Source of the DNA: Tepidibacter hydrothermalis
GTDB taxonomy: Bacteria > Bacillota > Clostridia > Peptostreptococcales > Peptostreptococcaceae
Direction: 5' to 3'
Assembly: GCF_029542625.1 (NCBI RefSeq)
Contig: NZ_CP120733.1
Coordinates: 1,674,001 to 1,738,000 of the forward strand
DNA: 64,000 nucleotides
A program made the translations under genes and the position numbers. The notes under the pieces were generated by a model. The model saw only the letters and a program-made list of their open reading frames with translations, searched no databases and was not told the DNA's origin. Below are positions 45,961 to 54,815 of this stretch, piece by piece (positions within the stretch are counted from its first letter, which is position 1; the number at the start of each line of letters is the position of its first letter).

Positions 45961-46341
45961 ATGTCAAAAAAAAGGATTTTTATATCAATTATTTGTGCAT
46001 TGATAGTGGGTTTGTGGATTATTTATAATCCAGTACAGAAACATTTTGCAGAACAAAAAATGTATAAATATATGAAAAAACAAGGAATAAAAAAAGATAA
46101 CATTGAAAGCAAAAAAATTACAACAGGGCTTCTTAATACTGATTATTACATAACTGTTAAATTGAAGGATGATCCTAATTTTCAATATGAATATTTATAT
46201 CAACCAAGAGGAGGCTTGTTTAATCCTAAACACTGCTATTTTAGATTGTCGGTATATTCTGATAAAACTAATGGTGAATATAGTGTGGGAAATAAAAATA
46301 TTCCTAAGTATTTGTCGCTTGGAGATGATTTGATAGATTAA
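45961..46341 (+). CDS. DUF3139-like membrane-anchored protein
   Basis: The protein has 126 residues from the ATG at 45961, preceded by AAAGGAG; the open frame begins ten codons earlier. One N-terminal helix (about 5-23) anchors a small outer domain: KYMKKQGIKKDNIESKKITTGLLNTDYYITVKLKDDPNFQYEYLYQPRGG. DUF3139 proteins are small Firmicute membrane proteins of unknown function. R1 copy 13 starts 72 bases downstream. Confidence 0.68.
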   Translation: MSKKRIFISIICALIVGLWIIYNPVQKHFAEQKMYKYMKKQGIKKDNIESKKITTGLLNTDYYITVKLKDDPNFQYEYLYQPRGGLFNPKHCYFRLSVYSDKTNGEYSVGNKNIPKYLSLGDDLID

Positions 46342-46413
46342 AAAAATATTGTTACAGTACTTTTTATTTTTAGGTATTTAATAGAATATATAGGCTTATT
46401 ACTAATAAAAATG

Positions 46414-46530
46414 GACAAGTTATGCTTGTACTACTAATGGGGCACACCCCAATAAGAATGCGTTTCGCATTTTAAGAATAATTACCTGGTTATGAAGTGA
46501 AAGAGGATGATTAGCTCATTCTCTTTTTTA
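46414..46530 (+). repeat. R1 structured repeat, copy 13
   Basis: This is the best-paired copy: ACAAGTTATGCTTGT, TGGGGCACACCCCA, AATGCGTTTCGCATT, tail AGAGGATGATTAGCTCATTCTCT with T6. The third hairpin has gained a C-G pair relative to copy 2. Confidence 0.8.
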
Positions 46531-46891
46531 TATAGGATTATTTATAAAAATATATGTAGATATAGAATTATCTAGAACACAAAAGATGATTTATTAAATC
46601 ATCTTTTTTATTTTTTTCAGATTAGATGAAATATATTATGGCATGGTTATATTAATATTATTTTTATTACTACTTTTTAGGTGCTTAATTAAAAAACATT
46701 AACATATTTTATGACTAATCAAAGTAACAAATTGAAATATTAGAAAAAATTTCAAAAAAATACTAAATATTGAAATGGATTATGTCGATTAAAATAAAGT
46801 AATTAGCGTAAAACAAATATAATTTGGAAATAAAAATATTAAATAGAGTATAAGAAACATGTGCAGTTATATATGTATAGGAGGCTTTTTT

Positions 46892-47062
46892 ATGAAAAAG
46901 ATTTATATACTTGAGGGAAAAAATATATATGATTTAGAATCATTTCTTAGTGAATTTGCTAAAATGATAAATGCTCCAAATGGATATTTTGGGAGGAGTT
47001 TAATTTAGTTTGATGACTGTCTTTTGGGTGGTTTTTCAATAGTATATAAATGCATTAATTGA
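46892..47062 (+). pseudogene. Barstar-like immunity gene, early stop
   Basis: AGGAGG precedes the ATG and reads MKKIYILEGKNIYDLESFLS, then EFAKMINAPNGYFGRSLI, a stop, FDDCLLGGFSIVYKCIN. This is the start of the barstar-related group with NAP.GYFG...FDDCL.GG. The remainder has decayed, with YEDENENKIDYEISKNLI still readable near 47205. Upstream, 46531-46891 has no gene. Confidence 0.65.
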
Positions 47063-47453
47063 TAATTACATAGATTTCTATATTCCGGATATGATTACAT
47101 CATATATAAAATCTATAATTCCACAAAAATAGAAAAGGCCTGTGATAGTTGCACTACTTATTGAAAAAGTAAATATAAAAATATTTTTTTACTATACAAA
47201 GATATGAGGATGAGAATGAAAACAAGATAGATTATGAGATTTCAAAGAATTTAATTATGAGTTTGTTTTAAGATATAAAAAGAATGTTGGCTATTGTATA
47301 TAATTACAAGGTTAAATTAATAAAACTAAATGATATAAGTTAGATTGTAAAGTTTGACAATATAGAGTTCATAATTAATTAGATGTATGTAATGAGAAAA
47401 TCAAATATATAAGACAACTAAATTCAATGATTTTTATATAAGGAGAAAAAATT

Positions 47454-48863
47454 ATGGAACATGAAAAGTTAAATGAAAAGCATAAAAAAGAGATATTAAA
47501 TAAATTAAAATTAGCAGAAGCAAAGAGAGGAAAGAAAATTAATTTAAATCCACCAATAGAAGCTAGTGAAGTACGAATGTTAGAAGAAAAGTATAACTTT
47601 AAACTTCCGCCAGATTATTTCTGGTTCATAACAGAAATTGGAGATGGTGGAGAGGGACCTCATGGAGACTTGATGAAATTTGGTGGAAGAGAAGAGATTT
47701 ATTATGAGTTGTGTGGAAAAGAAAACAGACTGCCCAAATTAGAAAGTATGAAAGATGTAAACAGATATCAATGTGAATTTATTAATGAAAGTCAGAATAA
47801 TAAATATGCATTTCAAGAAGGTTTATTAAGTCTCTGTTATAAGAGGTTTAAATATCCTGATGGTAGTGTATATAGTTATGATGATGAAATTGCACTCATT
47901 GTTAATGGAAATAATTATGGGGAATTGGTTAATATTCACGTATCACAAGAAAGAATCCCACGTGATGAAAATACTAATCACTTTCTTGAATGGTATGAGA
48001 GGTATATTGGAGATGTTATTTTAGATTGTAATATATCATACAATTTTGAAAATCTCTTAGGTGGAAGTGTAGCAGAACTTGCTGACTTATATAAAAAAAC
48101 AAAGGATAATAACAAAAAAGGGACGATATGGAATTCTTTTATTAAGTTTAAAAAACTCTCAGAAGAAGAAAAAGGAAAGTTATATGAGTTATTTATTTAT
48201 GAGACAAATGATGATTTAAAGATACAAGGCCTTCATATACTTCAAAAAATTCATTATGAAAAAATAGATGAGGTATTTATTTCTTTAATGACATTAGATA
48301 ATAAAGGAATATTTAGTGAACTAAGTAGAATTATCTCATATAAATATACAACTTCAATGGATTATAAAACTTATCGCTGTTATGGTAAAGATGGAATTGA
48401 AAATTGGTATGAACATGCATTAAGGATGTTTCCATATATTCTTGAACAGGTACAGGATTTTTATGGAGGATTTGTAGGATCACATATTCATATTGATTAC
48501 TGTTTAAAATTAATAACAGTAAATCCTAAATTTAAGGTGGATGATCTTGAACCTTATTTTATGAACAAAAATAATTATATTGTTACAAAAATTATTGAGG
48601 AATGCATGAAATATGGGGAGGTAAATGAATTAAATGAATTTTTCAAAAGACAAGCAAAACGTCTTATGGAAATGGATGATTGTACGAAACTGGATAGATT
48701 ACTAAATGAAATGAGAATGTTTATTCACCAGCATACAGAATTCAAGAAGGAAATAGAACCGATAATATTAGAAGGGTCAAAATTTATTGTTTCCAAGGTA
48801 GATAGTGGTATAGAGGTAACAGTTTCGAATTTAGAAAATATTCGTAACAGATTAAAACAATAA
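47454..48863 (+). CDS. SMI1/KNR4 family (SUKH) protein with helical C-terminus
   Basis: The protein has 469 residues. The SMI1/KNR4 domain (about 30-190) has LNPPIEASEVRMLEEKYNFKLPPDYFWFITEIGDGG, the classic signature, and ends with GELVNIHVSQERIPRDENTNHFLEWYERYI. The second half (about 200-465) is helical, HEAT-like. It is only distantly related to the pair at 24252 and 30878. TAAGGAG precedes the ATG. Confidence 0.85.
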   Translation: MEHEKLNEKHKKEILNKLKLAEAKRGKKINLNPPIEASEVRMLEEKYNFKLPPDYFWFITEIGDGGEGPHGDLMKFGGREEIYYELCGKENRLPKLESMKDVNRYQCEFINESQNNKYAFQEGLLSLCYKRFKYPDGSVYSYDDEIALIVNGNNYGELVNIHVSQERIPRDENTNHFLEWYERYIGDVILDCNISYNFENLLGGSVAELADLYKKTKDNNKKGTIWNSFIKFKKLSEEEKGKLYELFIYETNDDLKIQGLHILQKIHYEKIDEVFISLMTLDNKGIFSELSRIISYKYTTSMDYKTYRCYGKDGIENWYEHALRMFPYILEQVQDFYGGFVGSHIHIDYCLKLITVNPKFKVDDLEPYFMNKNNYIVTKIIEECMKYGEVNELNEFFKRQAKRLMEMDDCTKLDRLLNEMRMFIHQHTEFKKEIEPIILEGSKFIVSKVDSGIEVTVSNLENIRNRLKQ

Positions 48864-48952
48864 TAGTTACACTAAATTAAAGTTCGAATAGATCAATAGG
48901 AGATAAATGGAATATAGAGTTTGTCATAAGGAGAATGAGGAGGTAATACAAG

Positions 48953-49297
48953 ATGGGTTTTTTGAATAAATTATTTAGTAAAAAATTGGATTTACAGTCC
49001 AAACATGCATCTAGCATTTATACGTTTTATATTAATGATATATTTACAATTAAAAGAGTAGGATGCATCGTATTTGGTATAGTAAAAGGTTCAGATATTC
49101 GAGTCGGTGATGATGTATATATTATAGATGTCAATGGAAACAGACTGCCATCTAAAGTCATGAGTATGGAAAATCCAAGAGTAGGCGAGATGAATATAGC
49201 ACCTGTTGGAAGCAATGTGGGTATTCTTTTGTCCGATATTGAGGCAAAGCAATTACATAGAGGTGATATTCTGACTAATGAAAAGAAAATTAATTAG
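48953..49297 (+). CDS. Stand-alone EF-Tu domain-2-like protein
   Basis: The protein has 114 residues. FYINDIFTIKRVGCIVFGIVKGSDIRVGDDVYIIDVNG and GSNVGILLSDIEAKQLHRGDIL carry the beta-barrel pattern of domain 2 of translational GTPases (compare F.I.DVF.I.GRGTV..G....G and VGD.VG..LRG....D..RG.V). No GTPase domain is present. A short lead of about 20 residues with FLNKLFSKK precedes it. GAGGAGG precedes the ATG. It sits between SMI1 and an unknown gene. Confidence 0.75.
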   Translation: MGFLNKLFSKKLDLQSKHASSIYTFYINDIFTIKRVGCIVFGIVKGSDIRVGDDVYIIDVNGNRLPSKVMSMENPRVGEMNIAPVGSNVGILLSDIEAKQLHRGDILTNEKKIN

Positions 49298-49470
49298 GGA
49301 GGATTTAATTGAACTAAGTGTTATCTAATTATATAAGGCGTGGACAGCAAAGAAAATAAGCAATAATTATAGAAAAATTAAATCTTGGGATGAAGAAAAT
49401 AGATATTGCTCAACTAAAGGACATGTTGTTTTATATGATTTTTATTTATAGGAGAGAGGTATTATGTAAA

Positions 49471-50256
49471 ATGATAAAAAATAGTTGGTTTTGGCCAATA
49501 AAAGAAAATATATCTGGAAAAATTAAGGCTGTATTACAAGGAAATGAAGCTGGAGCATCAAAAGAGTCATTAAGGAGACTAGAATTATTCAATAAACAAT
49601 TTAATTTGATAGAAGTAGGAATGAAAAGAATTAATTCAAGGCTTTTTATAAATAAATCATATAAGCCTGCAACTGTTATAATTGGAAAATTAAAAGATCC
49701 TGATAGAAGGTGGACTGACGGGGCAATTGAATATTTGTCAGAAGATAATTTTATCTTTAGGATATTTATGTCTTTTGATGAACATGAGAATAAATTTAAT
49801 TTTAGTGGTAATCATCAGTTTGATATATATAGAGCTTGTGAGGTATGTCATGATAATGCTATTTTAATGGATATTGAGCACCAAGAGGGTGGACTTGTTT
49901 ATATCGGAGGTGTTGATATAGGAATTTATAGTTCTGATAAGTCAATTCAAGATATAAATGAAGGGGACAAGGAAAAATATTTAGCGTTATTTGATAAAAT
50001 GGAGAAAAATTTATTAAAGATAACAGCAGATGCAGAAGCGTATTTTGAAGAACTATTTAATGATAAGACTGAAAAAATAATTGATATTATTGAAGTAGCA
50101 GCCTGTGAATTTGCAGGTGCTTCTCTGAAAAGACAACAGGGTTTATGCATTGAATATACTATTTCAAGTGATGATATTTTTCAATCAGCATATACAAGTT
50201 ATCAGCTGAGAGTATTAGAAAATGGGAAGATTGATGGTGTGGGAATTCATATTTAA
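49471..50256 (+). CDS. Hypothetical protein at end of immunity array
   Basis: The protein has 261 residues if started at the ATG at 49471 (AGGAGAGAGG about 14 bases upstream); an open frame reaches 49390. The first half includes SKESLRRLELFNKQFNLIEVG and KPATVIIGKLKDPDRRWTDGAIEYLSEDN; the middle has acidic helices (ALFDKMEKNLLKITADAEAYFEELF). The end is beta-rich. The family is not recognised. Confidence 0.6.
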   Translation: MIKNSWFWPIKENISGKIKAVLQGNEAGASKESLRRLELFNKQFNLIEVGMKRINSRLFINKSYKPATVIIGKLKDPDRRWTDGAIEYLSEDNFIFRIFMSFDEHENKFNFSGNHQFDIYRACEVCHDNAILMDIEHQEGGLVYIGGVDIGIYSSDKSIQDINEGDKEKYLALFDKMEKNLLKITADAEAYFEELFNDKTEKIIDIIEVAACEFAGASLKRQQGLCIEYTISSDDIFQSAYTSYQLRVLENGKIDGVGIHI

Positions 50257-50401
50257 TAAATTAATTGTAAGTTTTAAAAGAGTATATTTTATTTGTAAGG
50301 ATAGAAAAATGGCTGCCTAGATATTTATGGTTTTTGCCATGGCTTTTATTTGTAGTAGAATATAGAAAAATGATTAGAGTATAGAGTTATTAGAAAAAAA
50401 G

Positions 50402-50450
50402 GACAAGTTATGCTTGGACAAGTAATGGGGTATGTATAAGAATATATACT
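50402..50450 (+). repeat. R1 structured repeat, copy 14 (head only)
   Basis: GACAAGTTATGCTTGGACAA, GTAATGGGG and AAGAATAT remain, without the tail hairpin. It is preceded by the TTTGCCATGGCTTTT block at about 50333. This is the last copy in the window. Confidence 0.55.
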
Positions 50451-50681
50451 TAATAATCATTAGATACTGAATAATATTAATATATTAGTAATTTGTGATA
50501 ATGAATGTAGTTTTATTAATTTTGAGGTGTAGATGTGAGGGTAATAAAAACTTGGTTATTTGTATATAAATTAAATGGATACTTGGTTTTAGATAAAATA
50601 GATGTTTAATTTATATTTTTTTCTTAGTTAAAAATAAATATGAAATCACATATAAAAATATTTACTTGAGGTATTGTATGT

Positions 50682-50724
50682 AAGCAGCACATGGTTAGAA
50701 AATAGTGAATTTGTGCTGCTTTAG
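50682..50724. terminator. Bidirectional terminator
   Basis: AAGCAGCACA (50682-50691) pairs with TGTGCTGCTT (50712-50721) between the convergent array end and the TetR gene. Confidence 0.65.
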
Positions 50725-50743
50725 GTACTCAAATAAAAGAATT

Positions 50744-51367
50744 TTATGATTTTATATTTTTCCAAAAGAATTCAATACGTTTTCTTAAAAGGTCAATATA
50801 ATAGTCAAAATTATCATCATTATGTATAAGTAAAATCTCTATATTTGAAGAAATTAGAATATTCAAAAATTCATTTGCCAGAAATAAAGTATCAATGTTT
50901 TTTATCAATTTACATTTTTTTAATTCATCAAAAAAATGTTTAAATGCATTTTTCGCATCTTGTAAAATATTTTTTTTCATAATTGTTCCAACAGTTTCGT
51001 TTTGAAACATTTCCATAATAATCAATTTATAAAGTTTACTCCAGTGTTCATTCGTCTTATAACCATTGATAATTTCATTATCAAAAACAGTTATGAAATT
51101 ATCAGGATTTTCTTTTATTTGTTCTAAATATGTATTATTAATTAGGTTTTCTCTAAAAGAGCGGGGTCTGTATATAGAAAAAATAGCCTGTAATATTTCT
51201 TCTTTTCCACCAAAGTGATTATATATAGAGGCACCTTTTATTCCAACAGCATTAGCTATTTGCCTAATAGAAGTTCCTTTAAATCCTTGTTTTGAGAAAA
51301 GATCTAAAGAAATTTCTAGAATTTTAATTTTAGTTTCGCTCATTTTTTCATTTTTTATATTATTCAT
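50744..51367 (-). CDS. TetR/AcrR family transcriptional regulator
   Basis: The protein has 207 residues from the ATG at 51367, six bases after GAGGTG. SLDLFSKQGFKGTSIRQIANAVGIKGASIYNHFGGKEEIL is the helix-turn-helix (about 20-60). The C-terminal half is a divergent ligand domain. It is divergent from the iron-sulfur oxidoreductase pair at 51648, its probable target. Confidence 0.87.
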   Translation of the reverse strand: MNNIKNEKMSETKIKILEISLDLFSKQGFKGTSIRQIANAVGIKGASIYNHFGGKEEILQAIFSIYRPRSFRENLINNTYLEQIKENPDNFITVFDNEIINGYKTNEHWSKLYKLIIMEMFQNETVGTIMKKNILQDAKNAFKHFFDELKKCKLIKNIDTLFLANEFLNILISSNIEILLIHNDDNFDYYIDLLRKRIEFFWKNIKS

Positions 51368-51457
51368 TTTTTTCACCTCGCATTATCTCAAAAAATGTTG
51401 ATTTTTCAATTCTAAAGATATCAATTATATCACATTATATCATAAAGCAAAACTTAG

Positions 51458-51612
51458 TTCAGATGGAGTTTTTATTCCATCTGAATTTTTAGTTCAGCTA
51501 ATCTAGAACTTTTAGCTTTCGGATAAATGAAATATAAAAAAATCAACCTAAAGATAGACAAAGAACGCTAATAGTGTTAAAATAAATCAACATACTAACT
51601 AACACTTGTTAG
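51458..51612. promoter_or_regulatory. Divergent regulatory region with operator-like repeat
   Basis: A hairpin TTCAGATGGA/TCCATCTGAA (about 51460-51483) with T run and a CTAAC-ACTT-GTTAG inverted repeat (51599-51612) lie between the TetR and Fe-S genes. The second, 36 bases before the GTG start, is a likely TetR operator. A GCTAATAGTGTTA half-match lies at about 51567-51579. Confidence 0.5.
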
Positions 51613-51647
51613 CGTGCGGTTTATCTTTAAAAAAAGAGGTGAAAAGA

Positions 51648-52826
51648 GTGGAAAATAAAAAAATGAAAATGATAAAATATGATGATCTGGTAAAAGAATG
51701 GAAAGATGAGAAAAAGCAGATGATTGAACGAACATCAGAAGATAGAATATATAGATGGAATCCTGACGGTATGTACAATATTTTAGAGAACACAGGCAAA
51801 GTTATTACGGATAATAATCCGTATGTAAACTTAGTTGACATTGAAGAATTTGATCTTGTTATAGAAAATGAACCTTATACAGTTGCTCCTCCACCTATGA
51901 ATAAAGTAAAGAATAAAATAAAGAGCAAAAGCGCTAGTTTTTTTGGATTGATGCATAAAGAAATAACTGGAGATCCAATGAACTATATGAAGGATCAAAA
52001 AATTTCTATGGAAAGAATCAACAATGAAGCACAAGGTATTGATGTACCTAAACCTGAAAAACAAAAAGAAAAAGACTTATTGAAACTAAAAAAAGAAATT
52101 TTTGAATATGCAAAGAGTTTAGGTTTTGCAAGTGCAGGTGTAACGAAAATAGATAGAAGGTATGTATCGATGGGAGTTGATGATGAGATTATATTTGATA
52201 CCATAATACTTCTTGGATATGAAATACCTGAAGATGTGATGGGAAATTATCCAAATCCTAAAGGAGAATTAGGAGCTTTTGGAGCGTATACAGGGTGTGC
52301 GAGAAATGTACATAAAGTAGCTGATTTTATTAGATCAAAGGGATATGATTGCAGAGCAAGAGGATGGGATGGCTCTATTAAATATTCACCACATGCAGTA
52401 AATGCTGGGCTAGGTAATTATTCAACTTATGGAGTATGTGTAACTCCAGAGGCAGGAACAAGATTAAAATACTGTTCTATTTTAATAGATGCAGATCTTG
52501 TATTAGATAAACCTAAAGATTTTAACATAGAGGAATTTTGTTCAAGATGTAGAATGTGCCAAAAATCTTGTCCATCTAATTCAATACCAAAAGAGGAGAA
52601 AAAATATAAAGGGTCGATAAAACGCCAAACACGCTTTTCAACTTGTCTGGAATTAATGACAACAGCAAAAGAATGTCTAAAGTGTGTAAGAGTATGTCCT
52701 TTTAGTATGATTGGGTATGAACAGTGTATGGAATCATTACCTCAATACTATATGTACAATTTAGAGAGAGATCAACTTGACAAAGAGTTTTTATTATCAA
52801 AAAAAGAAGGTGAAAACAATGAATAA
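51648..52826 (+). CDS. Reductive-dehalogenase/QueG-like double 4Fe-4S protein, soluble
   Basis: The protein has 392 residues from GTG 51648 (AGAGGTG upstream). The N-terminal region (1-150) is specific to this group. The middle matches the nitroreductase-like corrinoid fold of QueG/RdhA proteins (GYEIPEDVM..., SIKYSPHAVNAGLGNYSTYGVCVTPEAGTRLKYCSILID). Two clusters are held by CSRCRMCQKSCP and CLKCVRVCP with an extra upstream Cys. There is no Tat signal, so it is cytoplasmic. It overlaps the start of the next gene by eight bases, and the pair likely forms a complex. Confidence 0.83.
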   Translation: MENKKMKMIKYDDLVKEWKDEKKQMIERTSEDRIYRWNPDGMYNILENTGKVITDNNPYVNLVDIEEFDLVIENEPYTVAPPPMNKVKNKIKSKSASFFGLMHKEITGDPMNYMKDQKISMERINNEAQGIDVPKPEKQKEKDLLKLKKEIFEYAKSLGFASAGVTKIDRRYVSMGVDDEIIFDTIILLGYEIPEDVMGNYPNPKGELGAFGAYTGCARNVHKVADFIRSKGYDCRARGWDGSIKYSPHAVNAGLGNYSTYGVCVTPEAGTRLKYCSILIDADLVLDKPKDFNIEEFCSRCRMCQKSCPSNSIPKEEKKYKGSIKRQTRFSTCLELMTTAKECLKCVRVCPFSMIGYEQCMESLPQYYMYNLERDQLDKEFLLSKKEGENNE

Positions 52827-54765
52827 AATAATTAGCATATTGGGAGATATCAATAAAAAAGGGGAATTTGAAATTTCTTCTGATAAAACTATTAAGGAAG
52901 TTTTAAATGAATATGCAGGTGGAATGAAAAATAGAAGAAATGTTAAATTAGTTCAAGTTGGAGGACCTCTAGGAATATGTATAAATGGAAAAGATCTAAA
53001 TAAAAAGATGAGTGATTATAAAGATTATATGAATGCAAATATGATTATGTTCTTAGGTGATCTTTTATGTCCTGTTGATTATTTGAGATTTTTAACTAGA
53101 TTTATGGTTAGAGAACTTCGTCTTGATAACAAACATATTAGAAAATTAAATCACCTATTAGAAAATATTGCTGGGGGTATAGCAACAGAATGTGATTTTG
53201 AAGAATTAATTAATGAAGTAAATAAAGAAGCAGGTACTAATGCAGAAGATTTACTTCATAAAATATTTATATATATAACTTCTGAATTTAAAGATGAGTT
53301 TATGGATCATATTATAGATAAAAAATGTAAAAATGGTATATGTAGAGGATTGATGATCGCTCAGTGTATGAATGCATGTCCTGCTGAGGTTTATATTCCA
53401 GGATATATAGAGCTTATGAAGCATGATAGGGTAGAAGAAGCTTATGACTTAATGAGAAAAAATAATCCTCTTTCATTTGTATGTGGTAAAGTATGTGCTC
53501 GCCCATGCGAAGATAGATGTAGAAGAGGAGAAATTGAAAGTACAGTAGGAGTTAGAGCATTAAAGAGATATGCATGTGATATGACATTGAAAATGAGAGA
53601 TTATAAGGAAGATAAATTAGATAGTAATGGCAAAAAAGTAGCAATCGTTGGAGCTGGTCCATCAGGACTTACAGCTGCATATTATCTAGCAAAAACAGGG
53701 TATCAAGTAGTTATTTATGAAGCAGCTAAAGTTATTGGTGGGATGCTTGCTATGGGAATTCCTGAGTATAGACTACCTCAAGAAACTATAGACAAAGAGG
53801 TCAAATTAATTAAAGGTTTAGGGGTAAAAATTGTAACAAATACAAAAGTTGGAATAGATATTACTCTTAAAGAACTAAGAGAAAAATTTGACTCACTACT
53901 TTTATCAACAGGGTGTCATATAGGTAATAAATTTGGGCCTGATATTAAAGACATAGAAACAGCAGTAGATTTTTTAAGAAAAGTAAAAGTACAGGGAAGA
54001 AGAACAATTGGAGAAAATGTACTAGTAATTGGTGGTGGAGATGTTGCCATGGATGCTGCTAGAACTTCTATTAGACTTGGAGCTAAAAATGTAATATTAG
54101 CTTCTCTTGAAACATTTGAGACAATGCCGGCAAGTGATGAAGAAAAAAATGAAGCAGTAGAAGAAGGAGTACAATTTGTAAATGGATATGGAACAAAAGA
54201 TATTAATGTAGAAGATGGAAAGTTAAAAGGAATAACTTTAAAAAGATGTCTATCAATACTTGATGATGAAGGAAGGTTTAGCCCAGTATATGATGAAGAA
54301 GATTTAAAGACATTTGAAATAGATAGCTTAATACTTGCAATAGGTCAAAGACCAGATAATAGTTATTTAGATGAAGATATTGAACTTGATGAAAGAGGAT
54401 GGATTAAGGTAGAGAAATATACATTTGAAACAAGTAGTAAAGGAATATTTGCAGCAGGAGATATGTATAAACCTGGTATAGCAATAAAGGCTATAGCTGA
54501 AGCTAAAAAAGCTGCAATAGCTATAGATAAATATTTAGGAGGGGATGGATTATATTTGGGTAAAGAAATAGAAATACCTGAAAAACCATTAAATTGTACG
54601 ATTTGGGATATTGAAAAAGTTGTTGAAAAACATAAAAATCCTTCTCAAATAAAAGGAAACTTCGATACTGTGTCTAGAGTATACACAAAAGATGAGGCAA
54701 ACAAAGAGGTTTCAAGATGTATGAGGTGTGATAGAAACTCTACAAGACCATTATATTTAAAATAA
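52819..54765 (+). CDS. GltD-type NAD(P)H/FAD oxidoreductase with NuoF-like N-terminus
   Basis: The protein has 648 residues from the ATG at 52819. Residues about 1-150 resemble the SLBB plus 4Fe-4S end of NuoF (SDKTIKEVLNEYAGGMKNRRNVKLVQVGGPLG), but the expected ESCGKCxxCR cluster motif is missing. A GltD-like part follows: CMNACPAEVYIPGYIELM...CGKVCARPCEDRCRRGEI for two clusters, the FAD site AIVGAGPSGLTAAYYL, the NAD(P)H site VIGGGDVAMDAARTSIRLGA and GIFAAGD. The end has CMRCDR. It probably feeds electrons from NAD(P)H to the upstream protein. Confidence 0.88.
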   Translation: MNKIISILGDINKKGEFEISSDKTIKEVLNEYAGGMKNRRNVKLVQVGGPLGICINGKDLNKKMSDYKDYMNANMIMFLGDLLCPVDYLRFLTRFMVRELRLDNKHIRKLNHLLENIAGGIATECDFEELINEVNKEAGTNAEDLLHKIFIYITSEFKDEFMDHIIDKKCKNGICRGLMIAQCMNACPAEVYIPGYIELMKHDRVEEAYDLMRKNNPLSFVCGKVCARPCEDRCRRGEIESTVGVRALKRYACDMTLKMRDYKEDKLDSNGKKVAIVGAGPSGLTAAYYLAKTGYQVVIYEAAKVIGGMLAMGIPEYRLPQETIDKEVKLIKGLGVKIVTNTKVGIDITLKELREKFDSLLLSTGCHIGNKFGPDIKDIETAVDFLRKVKVQGRRTIGENVLVIGGGDVAMDAARTSIRLGAKNVILASLETFETMPASDEEKNEAVEEGVQFVNGYGTKDINVEDGKLKGITLKRCLSILDDEGRFSPVYDEEDLKTFEIDSLILAIGQRPDNSYLDEDIELDERGWIKVEKYTFETSSKGIFAAGDMYKPGIAIKAIAEAKKAAIAIDKYLGGDGLYLGKEIEIPEKPLNCTIWDIEKVVEKHKNPSQIKGNFDTVSRVYTKDEANKEVSRCMRCDRNSTRPLYLK

Positions 54766-54773
54766 TTTGAAAT

Positions 54774-54815
54774 AATGGTTCAACTCTTAGGAAAAAGAGG
54801 ATGAACCATTATTTA
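54774..54815. terminator. Terminator between convergent genes
   Basis: AATGGTTCA (about 54774-54782) pairs with TGAACCATT (about 54803-54811) with a short loop region. It separates the oxidoreductase operon from the HxlR gene. Confidence 0.6.

Noticed and set aside
22795-46530. R1 as a riboswitch leader
   Set aside because: The distance from its tail to the next start varies from about 150 to 470 bases, some copies precede minus-strand genes, and I recognise no known aptamer core. It sits more regularly after genes than before them.
40686-46530. tRNA or rRNA genes hidden in the hairpin-rich spacers
   Set aside because: No cloverleaf with T-loop GTTCRA or conserved rRNA segments were seen; all hairpins belong to R1 or terminators.
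22249-50256. Prophage or integrative element
   Set aside because: No integrase, terminase, capsid, portal, relaxase or replication gene is visible, and no flanking tRNA or direct-repeat attachment site was found.
8281-50450. R1 copies as a CRISPR array
   Set aside because: Copies are about 110 bases long, kilobases apart, contain hairpins and genes lie between them. No regular spacers and no cas genes.
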